A DNA stretch of 64,000 bases from an uncultured Bacteroidota bacterium (GTDB taxonomy: Bacteria > Bacteroidota > Bacteroidia > Chitinophagales > Chitinophagaceae): assembly GCA_903865435.1 (NCBI GenBank), contig CAIPJS010000023.1, forward strand, positions 1 through 64,000, given 5' to 3'. The position numbers were made by a program, and so were the translations under genes. Positions 51,209 to 60,995 of this stretch are shown here, piece by piece. The notes beneath the pieces were generated by a model. The model was not told the DNA's origin and searched no databases. It saw only the letters and a list, made by a program, of their open reading frames with translations. Numbering within the stretch: position 1 is the stretch's first letter; each line of letters begins with the position of its first letter.

Positions 51209-53362
51209 ATGTTAGTACAACCCAAATCGGTAAAATTCGAAATAAATCCTGGTCAGGAGGTATTTATTGAAACCGGAAAATTAGCCCGTCAAGCTGACGG
51301 TGCTGTTACTGTTAGACAAGGCAATTGTATTTTACTCGCCACCGTTGTTGCGAATAAAGATCCAAAAGAGGGGCAAGATTTTTTCCCATTAAGTGTAGAC
51401 TACCAAGAAAAATTTGCATCTGCAGGTCGTATTCCAGGTTCTTTCTTTAAAAGAGAGGCGCGCTTAAACGATTATGAAATATTAACCAGTCGTTTAATTG
51501 ACCGTGCATTGCGTCCTTTGTTCCCTGAAGATTATTTATGTGATGTACAAGTATTAATTTCTTTGATATCAAGTGATGTAAATGTAATGCCCGATTCATT
51601 AGCATGTCTTGCAGCTTCTGCAGCATTAGCCGTTTCTAATATTCCTATTAAAGAAATTATTTCTGAAGTACGTATTGGTCGCATCAAAGGAGAATTTATT
51701 ATTAATCCTTCTAAAGCACAATTGGCTATTTCTGATTTTGAATTTTTAATTGCTGCTACTGAAAAGAATTTGATGATGGTGGAAGGAGAAGCAAAAGAAT
51801 GTTCTGAAGAAGAATTGGTTCAATGTTTAGAAATTGCTCACGAAGCCATTCGCAAACAAATTAAAGCGCAAGCAGAATTAAGAAAAGTAGTAGGTATCAC
51901 TGAAGTGCGTGAGTATAAAAAACCAGAACAAGACGAAGCCATTAAAGAAAAAGTGTACGCTTTTGCAAAAACAAAAGTAAATGCGATTGCTGAAATGGGT
52001 TCTGCTAAGCATGAAAGAAGCGATGCATTCACTGCTTTGAAAAAAGAAATTATCGAACATTTAGGAACTGAAATAACCGACTTGCAAAAGAAATTAGCAG
52101 GAAAGTATTATGAAGATTTGAAATGGGAGGTAGTAAGAGATATGATGGTAGACAAACGCATTCGTTTGGATGGTCGTCAATTAGACCAAGTGCGCCCATT
52201 AGCCATGGAAGTAGATCCATTGCCAACACCGCATGGTTCTTCTTTATTTACTAGGGGAGAAACGCAATCTTTAACAACAGTTACTTTAGGTACAAAGTTG
52301 GATGAGTTGATGCAAGAAACTGCAGCAAGTGCAGAATACACTAAATTTTTCTTACACTATAATTTTCCTCCTTTCTCTACAGGTGAAGTGAAGATGATGC
52401 GTGGTGTAGGTCGTCGTGAAGTGGGTCATGGTAATTTAGCCATGCGTTCTTTAAAACAAATGTTACCAGATAGTACGGTGTTCCCTTATACTTTAAGAGT
52501 TGTTTCTGATGTATTAGAATCTAATGGTTCTTCTTCAATGGCAACAGTTTGTGCTGGTTCATTGGCGCTTATGGATGCGGGTGTGCCTGTGCCGAAGCAC
52601 GTGAGTGGTGTGGCCATGGGATTGATTTCAAGAGAAGATGGTAAGTATGCCATTTTAACGGACATCTTAGGCGATGAAGATCATTTAGGAGATATGGATT
52701 TTAAAGTAACAGGTACACGCGATGGTATTTGCGGCGTGCAAATGGATATTAAAGTAGACGGTTTAAGTATGGACATTATGCGTGAAGCATTGTCTCAAGC
52801 TAAAAAAGGACGCTTACATATATTAGATGCCATGTATGCTTGTATGCCAGCTGCCCGTGCAGATGTGAAACCACATGCACCTAGAATGGTGAAGTTGATT
52901 ATTGATAAAGAATATATCGGCGCCGTAATCGGGCCAGGTGGTAAAATCATCCAAGAGATGCAAAGAACTACTGGTGCAACGATTAATATTGAGGAAGTGG
53001 GCAACCATGGTGAAGTAAGTATCTTCTCTGCAAACAAAGACAGTTTAGATGCTGCTGTAAAATGGATCAATGGTATTGTTGCCGTTCCAGAAATTGGAGA
53101 TGAATACGAAGGGGTAGTGAAAGGGGTGAAAGAATTTGGTGCCTTTGTAGAATTCATGCCAGGCAAACAAGGTTTATTACACATTAGTGAAATAAGCTGG
53201 AAGCGTTTGGAAACCATGGATGGAATCTTTAACGAAGGTGATGTAGTAAAAGTGAAATTGGTTGGTTTGGATCCTAAAACAGGCAAGTTCAAATTAAGTC
53301 ATAAAGCTTTATTGCCTCGTCCAGAGCAAGCGCCTCGTGAAGACAGAGGTCCTCAACAATAG
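51209..53362 (+). CDS. pnp: Polyribonucleotide nucleotidyltransferase (PNPase)
   Basis: PNPase degrades RNA 3'-5' phosphorolytically. From ATG 51209 the protein has 717 residues: the first RNase PH domain (PGQEVFIETGKLARQADGAVTV), an alpha-helical linker, the catalytic second RNase PH domain (FTRGETQSL, GDEDHLGDMDFKVTGT), KH (EYIGAVIGPGGKIIQEMQRTTGA) and S1 (EYEGVVKGVKEFGAFVEFMPGKQGLLHISE). The frame continues 18 codons upstream into the intergenic hairpin region without similarity. Confidence 0.97.
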   Translation: MLVQPKSVKFEINPGQEVFIETGKLARQADGAVTVRQGNCILLATVVANKDPKEGQDFFPLSVDYQEKFASAGRIPGSFFKREARLNDYEILTSRLIDRALRPLFPEDYLCDVQVLISLISSDVNVMPDSLACLAASAALAVSNIPIKEIISEVRIGRIKGEFIINPSKAQLAISDFEFLIAATEKNLMMVEGEAKECSEEELVQCLEIAHEAIRKQIKAQAELRKVVGITEVREYKKPEQDEAIKEKVYAFAKTKVNAIAEMGSAKHERSDAFTALKKEIIEHLGTEITDLQKKLAGKYYEDLKWEVVRDMMVDKRIRLDGRQLDQVRPLAMEVDPLPTPHGSSLFTRGETQSLTTVTLGTKLDELMQETAASAEYTKFFLHYNFPPFSTGEVKMMRGVGRREVGHGNLAMRSLKQMLPDSTVFPYTLRVVSDVLESNGSSSMATVCAGSLALMDAGVPVPKHVSGVAMGLISREDGKYAILTDILGDEDHLGDMDFKVTGTRDGICGVQMDIKVDGLSMDIMREALSQAKKGRLHILDAMYACMPAARADVKPHAPRMVKLIIDKEYIGAVIGPGGKIIQEMQRTTGATINIEEVGNHGEVSIFSANKDSLDAAVKWINGIVAVPEIGDEYEGVVKGVKEFGAFVEFMPGKQGLLHISEISWKRLETMDGIFNEGDVVKVKLVGLDPKTGKFKLSHKALLPRPEQAPREDRGPQQ

Positions 53363-53383
53363 AATTTAGATAGATACAATATA

Positions 53384-53416
53384 AATGCCCTGCTACTAAC
53401 GCGGGGCATTTTTTGT
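53384..53416 (+). terminator. Terminator of pnp
   Basis: AATGCCC-t-GC and GC-g-GGGCATT form a long stem (53384-53411) followed by a T run. Confidence 0.9.
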
Positions 53417-53419
53417 TGC

Positions 53420-53427
53420 TAACTTTG
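53420..53427 (+). promoter_or_regulatory. -7 promoter box of prmA (TAACTTTG)
   Basis: Exact TAnnTTTG right after the pnp terminator. The ATG at 53504 is 76 bp further, giving a leader of about 70 nt. Confidence 0.55.
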
Positions 53428-53503
53428 CAAAGTGTTCTTATGTTCAAGTGAAATTGGAGTAAGTATTTATTCCAATTACTTCACTCAACTTAAAATAAAA
53501 CCT

Positions 53504-54400
53504 ATGTCTAAAGAATACATACAAATAGCCTTCAATTTTGAGCGGCAGGACCAATTTGAAATAATCGTGGCTCAATTGTCTGCCCTTGGATTTGAGGGCT
53601 TTAATGAAGAAGAGCTGGGTCATGGCATCAATGATGGAGTGAAAATGTCTAATATGCTTGGGGAAGGCGCAGGGCATTGCAAAACTTTTATATTGGCAAC
53701 TGATTTCGAAGCTAATTTAGTACAAAATAATTTAGACAATATATTTAAACAACATAGTTTAACTTACTCTAAATCAATTATTAAAGAACAAAATTGGAAT
53801 GCTGTTTGGGAATCTAATTTTGAACCTGTAAGGGTGGGTGATTTTGTGGGTATTCGGGCTCATTTTCATCCAAGTTTCGAACCTAAAGTGCAATACGAAC
53901 TTGCTATTACACCTAAGATGAGCTTTGGTACGGGGCACCATGCCACGACATTTTCTGTGATTGAATTAATGGAGGGCATAGATTTTAAAGGAAAGTCGGT
54001 CTATGACTTTGGAACTGGTACCGGAATTTTGGCCATCCTTGCCCACAAATTAGGGGCAGCATCGGTCCTGGCAGTAGACAATGACGATTGGTGTATTGAA
54101 AATGCTATCGAAAATATAGAAAACAATCAAGCTGCAAATATCCGAGTCGAAAAAGTGGATGCTGCAGGTCAAAACCAGCTTTTTGACGTGATTTTAGCCA
54201 ATGTCAATAGGCATATCATTGAGGCTAATTTTGAAGCCCTTTCCCAATGTGCTAAGCCAAGCTCTAATTTAGTGTTAAGTGGATTACTCATTGAAGATCA
54301 ATCTGATATGATCATTTTGGGTACAAAATTCAACTGGAATTTTATTAAAGCACAGCCCTTAAATGGCTGGGTTAGTTTAATGTTCACTAGCCATTGTTAA
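53504..54400 (+). CDS. prmA: Ribosomal protein L11 methyltransferase
   Basis: PrmA trimethylates lysines and the N-terminus of L11 using S-adenosylmethionine. The 298-residue protein has an N-terminal substrate domain (about 1-95), then the Rossmann methyltransferase core: KMSFGTGHHATTFSVIELM, VYDFGTGTGILAILAHKLGA (motif I), AVDNDDWCIENAIENI, and ILANVNRHII (motif IV). The frame extends 24 codons upstream from the ATG used, but those residues are not conserved. Confidence 0.95.
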   Translation: MSKEYIQIAFNFERQDQFEIIVAQLSALGFEGFNEEELGHGINDGVKMSNMLGEGAGHCKTFILATDFEANLVQNNLDNIFKQHSLTYSKSIIKEQNWNAVWESNFEPVRVGDFVGIRAHFHPSFEPKVQYELAITPKMSFGTGHHATTFSVIELMEGIDFKGKSVYDFGTGTGILAILAHKLGAASVLAVDNDDWCIENAIENIENNQAANIRVEKVDAAGQNQLFDVILANVNRHIIEANFEALSQCAKPSSNLVLSGLLIEDQSDMIILGTKFNWNFIKAQPLNGWVSLMFTSHC

Positions 54401-54423
54401 CAAAACATTAATTTTTTTTGGCT

Positions 54424-54431
54424 TATATTTG
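54424..54431 (+). promoter_or_regulatory. -7 promoter box of plsY (TATATTTG)
   Basis: Exact TAnnTTTG 28 bp before the plsY ATG at 54460. Confidence 0.55.
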
Positions 54432-54459
54432 CACCCTAAGGAAAAACTAAGAAACAGTT

Positions 54460-55095
54460 ATGACCGAAATCATTCTTATTATTTTAGCTTATTTAATTGG
54501 TTCTATACCCACAGCGGTTTGGATTAGTAAGTCCGTTTTTGGGATTGACATTAGAGAATATGGTAGTGGAAATTCAGGGGCTACCAATACATTTAGAATT
54601 TTAGGCTCCAAATGGGGTAGTATCGTGATGCTGGTAGATGTGACCAAGGGCATTATTGCTACTTCTTTATACATTTTTATTCCTTTCTATTTGACCAACG
54701 AACTAGCAAGAACCAATTTTATGATTGCACTTGGTATGGTGGCTATTCTGGGCCATATTTTCCCTATCTGGGCAAATTTTAGAGGTGGAAAAGGGGTGGC
54801 AACATTATTAGGCATGGCTTTGGCCATTCAACCTATGGTGGCTTTAATTTGTTTAGGGGTATTTTTAATTACTTTATTCTCTACCCGTTTTGTATCCTTA
54901 AGTTCTATGTTGGCAGGCGTTGCTTTCATGGTGCTTATTTTGTTCATCTTTAATGAAAGGGAAACCGTATATCGCCTTTTCGCTATTATAGTGGCTTTGA
55001 TGGTGGTCATCACCCATCAGAAAAACATCGGCAGATTGCTCAATGGCACAGAGAACAAAGTGCCTAGCTTCAAAAACAGGTTAAAACGCAATTAA
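54460..55095 (+). CDS. plsY: Glycerol-3-phosphate acyltransferase PlsY
   Basis: PlsY transfers an acyl group from acyl-phosphate to glycerol 3-phosphate, starting phospholipid synthesis. The 211-residue membrane protein has about five to seven helices and the three conserved cytoplasmic or periplasmic motifs: GSIPTAVWISK, EYGSGNSGATNTFRILG and GHIFPIWANFRGGKGVAT (acyl-phosphate binding). The basic C-terminus FKNRLKRN is typical. Confidence 0.96.
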   Translation: MTEIILIILAYLIGSIPTAVWISKSVFGIDIREYGSGNSGATNTFRILGSKWGSIVMLVDVTKGIIATSLYIFIPFYLTNELARTNFMIALGMVAILGHIFPIWANFRGGKGVATLLGMALAIQPMVALICLGVFLITLFSTRFVSLSSMLAGVAFMVLILFIFNERETVYRLFAIIVALMVVITHQKNIGRLLNGTENKVPSFKNRLKRN

Positions 55096-55119
55096 CCCTT
55101 CTTTTCCAGTAGAATTTCG

Positions 55120-55127
55120 TAACTTCG
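55120..55127 (+). promoter_or_regulatory. -7 promoter box variant (TAACTTCG)
   Basis: TTCG-ending variant 23 bp before the ATG at 55151. Confidence 0.4.
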
Positions 55128-55150
55128 TCGTCCTTTTAAAATTAACAATT

Positions 55151-55819
55151 ATGTCAGGTAATCAGAACATTTTGGAGAAATTGCAGTTGAAAGATGAGAA
55201 AAATTTACTGGTTCAAGGGTTACCATCTTCTGTCGAAAAGCAATTTGCTAAATTATCTTACAACAAGAACTTAACCCCCTTGTTAAAGGCCCGCAAAATT
55301 GATTTTGCACTCATTTTTGCGATCAATCAATTGCAATTGAACAATATTTTAAAAGAAGTTTTTTCCGCTTTGCACCCAGAAAGTAAATTATGGATTGCTT
55401 ACCCAAAAACAACTTCTAAAATTGTTTCTGATTTAAATAGAGATGCCAGCTGGGAGATTTTACCTAAGAACGAATACGAAGCAGTAAGACAGGTTACTTT
55501 AGACCATGTTTGGACAGCCATGCGTTTTAAGAAATTAGATCAAATACCCAATAGAAATAGAACTTTTGTAGAGTTTAAATCGGCGGATATCAAAGTGGAC
55601 GATTTTGAAAAAAGATTGATTGCCCTTCCCATTGAATTGGATAAATTATTTGCAGCACACGAAGAAGCTAGAGAATTTTTTACTTCTTTGTCTATTTTGA
55701 ATCAAAAAGAATATTTAAGTTGGATTCAAGGTGCGAAGAAAGTGGAAACCAAACAAAAGCGTTTGGAAGCTACTTTGGAAAAATTATTGGCAGGGAAGAA
55801 CAACCCATCCGAGAAGTAA
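55151..55819 (+). CDS. Two-domain protein: DUF3052-like N-terminus and YdeI/OmdA-like C-terminus
   Basis: The 222-residue cytoplasmic protein has two parts. The N-terminal half (about 1-120, LLVQGLPSSVEKQFAKL... WIAYPKTTSKI) resembles DUF3052-type domains. The C-terminal 85 residues have the OmdA/YdeI signature EFFTSLSILNQKEYLSWIQGAKKVETKQKRLEATLEKLLAG, from the YdeI/OmpD-associated family linked to peptide or bacteriocin resistance in some reports. The molecular role is unknown. It ends 13 bp before the convergent dnaG end. Confidence 0.75.
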   Translation: MSGNQNILEKLQLKDEKNLLVQGLPSSVEKQFAKLSYNKNLTPLLKARKIDFALIFAINQLQLNNILKEVFSALHPESKLWIAYPKTTSKIVSDLNRDASWEILPKNEYEAVRQVTLDHVWTAMRFKKLDQIPNRNRTFVEFKSADIKVDDFEKRLIALPIELDKLFAAHEEAREFFTSLSILNQKEYLSWIQGAKKVETKQKRLEATLEKLLAGKNNPSEK

Positions 55820-55832
55820 TTTTTCCCGCTAA

Positions 55833-57761
55833 TTATTTTAAGATCACTGTTCCAATGCCTTGGGTCAATGCTCGCTCCACCTCCTTTAAATGTTTGTGTA
55901 TTTGCAACAATTGAATTTGTTCTTTATCAGGAGCTGTTTCTAAATCCAATTGATTTTGAACAATCATCTTTTTAACTTTCCTAAGTTTAAAATACATCAA
56001 GCCAATTTCAATTTCAAGAATATAATTTTTTTCTTCAGTACGTTCTGGTTTGCCTAATTTTTCATTCCATCTTTGACTCAGTTCATGTTCTGGCTCAAAT
56101 AAATTCACTACCCATTTTTGAACGCGTTCGTCCTCGTGGTATTGCAAGGTTTTGCTATTGGCTATTTTACCTTCCCTAGTCCATTTTTTATAGGCGTCCA
56201 TTAAATAAATCATATCTGCATTTTCTAATGGGAAGGATTCGATTTCTTCAAAAACCCAATCTGCTATTTTCTTATCATTAGCTCCCGGCTCATTGCCATA
56301 TTCCACCACCAAACGCACTAAGTTTTTTTCATGGGTCAAATCTCTGTCTACGAATAAATCGTTGTCATTGTCTGTATCGGTTTCTTTAGGGAAACTTGGC
56401 ATTAATATGGCCGCCTCGTCATAAGACATTTTCTTTTCTTCTTTTACTATCTTATCACGCTTAAACTTATTCACCAGTTGTGTTAAGCCTGTTTCGTCAA
56501 TACGGAGTAGGGAAGCGCATTTTCTAACATATTCTTGCAGCTTGGTAAAGTCTTCGGGTTTATTTATTTTACTCAAAGTTTCTGCAATTTGATTCACCAA
56601 GGCATTTTTCTTATTCAAGTCTCCGCCCACTTCTTTTAACTGCACTTCTAATTGAAAGAGTACAAAATCTTTTTTAGCCGATTGTACAAATGCGCTGAAA
56701 GCGTCTGGACCCACTTTGTTTACATAACTATCTGGATCTTCTTTATCTGGAATTAAAACCAATTGCACATTCAAACCTTCTTCTAAGGCCATGTCTAGTC
56801 CACGCAAGGCAGCCTTCACACCCGCTGCATCTCCATCATAAATAATGGTAAGGTTCTGCGTATATTTTTTGATAAGCCTTAACTGATCAATGGTTAAGGA
56901 TGTTCCTCCACTAGCCACTACATTTTCAATACCTGCTTGATGCAAACTCACTACATCGGTATAACCTTCAACCAATAAACATTCATTTAATTTATCTATA
57001 GATGTTCTTGCAAAATAAGAACCATATAAAATTTTACTCTTTACATAAATTTCATTCTCGGGCGAATTGATGTATTTAGGTGACTTGTCGTTTTTGGCAA
57101 TCTGTCTTGCCCCAAAGCCAATAATTTTTCCGGTGGTATTGTGAATGGGGAAAATAATACGGTCTCTGTAATTATCTTGCCATTCGCCATTACGTTCAAC
57201 TACTAAACCTGTTTTGGCAAAAAGTTCAGGATTGAATTGGTTTTGAATTAAAGCCTTGGCCAAACTATCTCTATCGGAAGGGTTGTACCCAATTTTAAAT
57301 TTTTCTACAATGGGTTTTAAAAAACCTCTATGTTGCATATAGCTTTGCGCAATGCTTTCGCCCGCTTCAGTATCCCAGTATTGTTTTGCGAAAAAATCCA
57401 TTGCGAACTTATTAATCGCATATAAACTATCGGCTACTTGTTGTGCTATTTTTTGAGCAGGGCTGCTTTCTGTTTCTTCAATTTCAATATTATATCTTGC
57501 TGCCAACCATCTTAAAGACTCTACATAACTGTACTTTTCATGCTCCATTAAAAAAGTAATGGTATTGCCACTTTTGCCACAGCCAAAACATTTGTAAATT
57601 TCTTTTGCAGGGGAAACGGTAAAAGAAGGAGATTTTTCGTTGTGAAAAGGACAATTGCCAATATAATTGGTGCCTCTCTTTTTCAATTTCACAAATTCAC
57701 CCACTACATCAATGATGTCAATTCGGCTGGTGATTTGTTGTATGGTTTGAGAGGTAATCAT
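55833..57761 (-). CDS. dnaG: DNA primase
   Basis: DnaG makes RNA primers at the replication fork. The 642-residue protein starts with the CHC2 zinc domain (C37, H40, C58, C61 in CPFH...CFGC), then the Toprim core with E265 in LLVEGYTDV and the D309-G-D311 metal site in IYDGDAAG. A C-terminal helicase-interaction domain follows with low conservation, normal for this protein. rpsU and rpoD, often adjacent elsewhere, are not here. Its stop lies 13 bp from the convergent OmdA-like gene. Confidence 0.96.
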   Translation of the reverse strand: MITSQTIQQITSRIDIIDVVGEFVKLKKRGTNYIGNCPFHNEKSPSFTVSPAKEIYKCFGCGKSGNTITFLMEHEKYSYVESLRWLAARYNIEIEETESSPAQKIAQQVADSLYAINKFAMDFFAKQYWDTEAGESIAQSYMQHRGFLKPIVEKFKIGYNPSDRDSLAKALIQNQFNPELFAKTGLVVERNGEWQDNYRDRIIFPIHNTTGKIIGFGARQIAKNDKSPKYINSPENEIYVKSKILYGSYFARTSIDKLNECLLVEGYTDVVSLHQAGIENVVASGGTSLTIDQLRLIKKYTQNLTIIYDGDAAGVKAALRGLDMALEEGLNVQLVLIPDKEDPDSYVNKVGPDAFSAFVQSAKKDFVLFQLEVQLKEVGGDLNKKNALVNQIAETLSKINKPEDFTKLQEYVRKCASLLRIDETGLTQLVNKFKRDKIVKEEKKMSYDEAAILMPSFPKETDTDNDNDLFVDRDLTHEKNLVRLVVEYGNEPGANDKKIADWVFEEIESFPLENADMIYLMDAYKKWTREGKIANSKTLQYHEDERVQKWVVNLFEPEHELSQRWNEKLGKPERTEEKNYILEIEIGLMYFKLRKVKKMIVQNQLDLETAPDKEQIQLLQIHKHLKEVERALTQGIGTVILK

Positions 57762-57766
57762 GACGG

Positions 57767-57774
57767 CGAAAATA
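57767..57774 (-). promoter_or_regulatory. -7 promoter box variant of dnaG (TATTTTCG)
   Basis: TTCG-ending variant on minus, 5 nt before the dnaG ATG at 57761, which would make this transcript leaderless. Read-through from the STAS-like gene just upstream is also possible. Confidence 0.4.
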
Positions 57775-57797
57775 ACTAATATTGACCGATTCTAGGC

Positions 57798-58196
57798 CTA
57801 TTCTTGGGTCGAAAACTCCATATCATCGCTGTCCAGCAGCTCGCGCTCAATTTCTTCCATCTGTACAATGTCCCAGGCCTCGGATTCGGTAGGGGTCATA
57901 TTCATCACTTCGGCATAATCTGTCAAATCTAGCACATCTTGAAGGCTATCTGACAAGCAGCAAATGACAAATGAGGTATTATTATCATAAAAAGCTTGTT
58001 GGGCATTGGCCAATTGTTCAATGACGGGTAGCTCCCATTGGGTCACCTTAGAAAAGTTAAGTACCAGATTTTTAGGGGCTTCAGCACCAATTTTAGTAGT
58101 TAATTCGGCCAATTCTGGCACGAGATTTGAACTAAGACTATTCTCAAGAAGGGTAATGACTGTAAACTTCTCCTTTTGTTCGGTTTTGTATTGCAT
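57798..58196 (-). CDS. STAS-domain protein lacking the usual phospho-acceptor serine
   Basis: STAS proteins such as SpoIIAA and RsbV bind anti-sigma factors and are switched by Ser phosphorylation. This 132-residue protein has the domain layout (FTVITLLENSLSSNLVPELAEL..., PKNLVLNFSKVTQWELPVIEQLANAQQAFYDNNTSFVICCLSDSLQDVLDLT). At the position of the DSSGL motif it reads WELPV, so the acceptor Ser is absent. An acidic tail (EEIERELLDSDDMEF) follows. A scaffold or constitutive binder is one reading (inference). It precedes dnaG by 36 bp. Confidence 0.72.
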   Translation of the reverse strand: MQYKTEQKEKFTVITLLENSLSSNLVPELAELTTKIGAEAPKNLVLNFSKVTQWELPVIEQLANAQQAFYDNNTSFVICCLSDSLQDVLDLTDYAEVMNMTPTESEAWDIVQMEEIERELLDSDDMEFSTQE

Positions 58197-58289
58197 TGGG
58201 GTTATAATAAAAAGGTTAATAACAAGTAATACTGAACATACTTTAGGTCAAAAATATTCGTTATTCTTGTAACAGCTCTAATTAATTCT

Positions 58290-60872
58290 ATGGATAATAA
58301 TTTTTCAACACAAGTTAAGGAAATCATCTCTTATAGTCGTGAAGAGGCTTTGAGATTAGGTAATGACTTTATAGGGGCCGAGCATTTAATGCTTGGACTT
58401 ATTAGAGATCAAGAAAATACGGCCATTAAGGTATTAAAGCAATTGAATGTGAATCTTGCCGAACTAAGAAAAGAAATTGAAATGGCGGTTAAGGATAAGT
58501 CGGGTAAAAATGTAGCCAATATTAATAGTTTGCCTTTAACCAAACAGGCAGAGAAAGTAATCCGAGTTACCGTACTTGAGGCCAAGGCTTTAAAAAGCCC
58601 CATGGTCGAAACCGAGCATTTGCTATTAAGCATCTTAAAAAACAAAGAAAACATAGCCACTCAAATCCTAAATCAATTTGATATTGACTATGATTTATTT
58701 AGAACTGAGTTAGGCATTATTGGTACGAGTGCTGAACCCATCAATCCGCCAAGTGCAGAATTTCCTGAAGAAGGAGAGGATGAATTCGAAGAAGAAAAAA
58801 GAGGTGGATCGGGTGCCTATGGTGCAGCGGCAAAAGCAAAACCAGCCACGCCTAATAAATCTAAGACACCTGTACTAGATAATTTTGGTCGTGATATTAC
58901 AAAGCTTGCCGAAATGGATGCCTTAGATCCAATTGTAGGGCGTGAGGCAGAAATAGAAAGAGTGAGTCAAATTTTAAGTAGACGAAAAAAGAACAATCCT
59001 ATTTTAATTGGGGAACCTGGGGTGGGTAAGACCGCCATTGTAGAAGGTTTGGCACTTCGTATTGTACAAAGAAAAGTATCAAGAGTATTATTTGATAAGC
59101 GTGTCATATCATTGGATTTGGCTGCTTTAGTAGCAGGTACAAAATACAGAGGTCAGTTTGAAGAGCGTATGAAAGCCATCATGACCGAATTAGAAAAAAA
59201 CAGAGACGTTATTTTATTTATTGATGAAATACATACTATAGTTGGAGCTGGTGGTGCAAGCGGTTCATTAGATGCATCTAATATATTTAAGCCTGCCTTA
59301 GCGCGTGGTGAATTACAATGTATTGGTGCTTCTACATTAGATGAATACAGAATGCATATTGAAAAAGATGGTGCATTGGATAGACGTTTCCAAAAAGTAA
59401 TCATTGAACCACCAAGTGTTGCAGATACCATAATCATCTTAAACAATATCAAGTCTAAATATGAGGATTACCATAGCGTAGTATATGATCAAGAAGCGAT
59501 CGAAGCTTGTGTTAAATTAAGCGATCGTTATATGACGGATCGTTTACTTCCAGACAAAGCCATTGATGTATTAGATGAAGTGGGTGCAAGAGTACATTTG
59601 AAAAACATCAATGTGCCTTTGGATATTGTTGATTTAGAAAAACAAATCGAAGAAGTTAAGAACGAAAAAAACAGAGTCGTAAAAAGCCAACGTTTTGAAG
59701 AAGCGGCTAGCTTAAGAGATACAGAAAAGAAATTAGGAGAGGCTTTAGAAAAGGCAAAAACCAATTGGGAGGAAGAAAGCAAGAACAAACGTTTCCCAAT
59801 TAATGAAGAAAATATTGCCGAAGTAGTGAGTATGATGACCGGTATTCCTGTAAAAAGAATGGTGGAAGCAGAAACGACTAAGTTGAAAAAAATGACCGAG
59901 GAAATGAAGACCGAGGTAATTGGACAAGACGAAGCTTTAGGCAAAGTGGTGAAAGCCATTCAAAGAAATAGAGTGGGCTTAAAAGATCCCAAAAAACCTA
60001 TTGGTACTTTTATTTTCTTAGGTCCCACTGGAGTAGGTAAAACGGAGTTAGCCAGAGCCTTGGCTAGAAATTTATTTGACTCAGAAGATTCTTTAATTAG
60101 AATTGACATGAGTGAGTACATGGAAAAGTTTTCGGTAAGCCGTTTAATTGGAGCGCCTCCTGGTTATGTGGGCTATGAAGAAGGCGGGCAATTAACAGAA
60201 AAAGTGCGCCGTAAGCCATACTGTGTCATACTCTTAGACGAAATTGAAAAAGCACATCCAGATATTTACAATATTTTATTACAAGTATTGGATGATGGTA
60301 TTTTAACAGATGGCTTGGGTAGAAAAGTAGATTTTAAAAATACTTTAATCATCATGACTTCTAATATTGGCGCGCGCCAATTGAAAGAGTTTGGGGATGG
60401 GGTAGGATTTGCTACGGCTACTAGAGTGCAACAAACCGACGAGAACAACAGATCGGTGATTGAAAAAGCATTAAAAAGAACTTTCTCTCCTGAGTTTTTA
60501 AATAGAGTAGACGATGTGGTGGTATTTAATTCATTGACCAAGGAAAATATTTTCTTGATCATTGACATCATCATGAAAAATGTTTTGAGTCGTTTGGTGA
60601 ATTTAGGATTGAATTTAGTTTTATCGGAGGAAGCCAAAGGTTTTATTGCCGATAAAGGCTATGATGTTCAATTTGGAGCTAGACCTTTACATAGAGCCAT
60701 TCAAAAATATATCGAAGATCCTTTAGCAGAAGAAATATTAAACCATAGTGTTAAAGAAGGTGATACTTTAATGGGGGATTTAGATAAAGAAAATGGGAAG
60801 TTGGTTTTTACTTTACAAAAAAAGGAAAAAGAAAAAGCACCCAAGGCCCCTAAAGAACCTAAAGAAGACTAA
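58290..60872 (+). CDS. clpC: ClpC/ClpB-type AAA+ ATPase, ClpC-like
   Basis: ClpC unfolds proteins for the ClpP protease. The 860-residue protein has the Clp N-domain repeats ([31 protein letters not shown]), AAA1 with [15 protein letters not shown] (K247), an UVR-type middle segment ([18 protein letters not shown]) and AAA2 with [15 protein letters not shown] (K584). The short UVR middle region and not a long ClpB coiled coil identify ClpC. The end is Lys/Glu-rich. A -7 box variant, TATTCTTG at 58262-58269, may be its promoter. Confidence 0.95.
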   Translation: MDNNFSTQVKEIISYSREEALRLGNDFIGAEHLMLGLIRDQENTAIKVLKQLNVNLAELRKEIEMAVKDKSGKNVANINSLPLTKQAEKVIRVTVLEAKALKSPMVETEHLLLSILKNKENIATQILNQFDIDYDLFRTELGIIGTSAEPINPPSAEFPEEGEDEFEEEKRGGSGAYGAAAKAKPATPNKSKTPVLDNFGRDITKLAEMDALDPIVGREAEIERVSQILSRRKKNNPILIGEPGVGKTAIVEGLALRIVQRKVSRVLFDKRVISLDLAALVAGTKYRGQFEERMKAIMTELEKNRDVILFIDEIHTIVGAGGASGSLDASNIFKPALARGELQCIGASTLDEYRMHIEKDGALDRRFQKVIIEPPSVADTIIILNNIKSKYEDYHSVVYDQEAIEACVKLSDRYMTDRLLPDKAIDVLDEVGARVHLKNINVPLDIVDLEKQIEEVKNEKNRVVKSQRFEEAASLRDTEKKLGEALEKAKTNWEEESKNKRFPINEENIAEVVSMMTGIPVKRMVEAETTKLKKMTEEMKTEVIGQDEALGKVVKAIQRNRVGLKDPKKPIGTFIFLGPTGVGKTELARALARNLFDSEDSLIRIDMSEYMEKFSVSRLIGAPPGYVGYEEGGQLTEKVRRKPYCVILLDEIEKAHPDIYNILLQVLDDGILTDGLGRKVDFKNTLIIMTSNIGARQLKEFGDGVGFATATRVQQTDENNRSVIEKALKRTFSPEFLNRVDDVVVFNSLTKENIFLIIDIIMKNVLSRLVNLGLNLVLSEEAKGFIADKGYDVQFGARPLHRAIQKYIEDPLAEEILNHSVKEGDTLMGDLDKENGKLVFTLQKKEKEKAPKAPKEPKED

Positions 60873-60888
60873 GTCTTGAAATATAATT

Positions 60889-60920
60889 AAAAAAGCCTCC
60901 TAGACTAGGGGGCTTTTTTT
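60889..60920 (+). terminator. Terminator of clpC
   Basis: AAAAAAGCCTCC and GGGGGCTTTTTTT form a strong stem with an A/T-run frame. Confidence 0.9.
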
Positions 60921-60995
60921 TAGGAGATAATGTAAGATCTAATAGTATGCTAGCCTCTAGGCTTTAGTACTCGTCTTAATTATTTTTAATATTAG

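Noticed and set aside
52795-53292. 165-codon open frame on minus inside pnp
   Set aside because: It is antisense to the conserved KH/S1 region of pnp, has no signal of a family and no promoter; a shadow frame.
55833-60872. dnaG-STAS-clpC region as a defence or phage island
   Set aside because: All are housekeeping-type genes with the same codon style as neighbours, with no integrase, repeats or tRNA.
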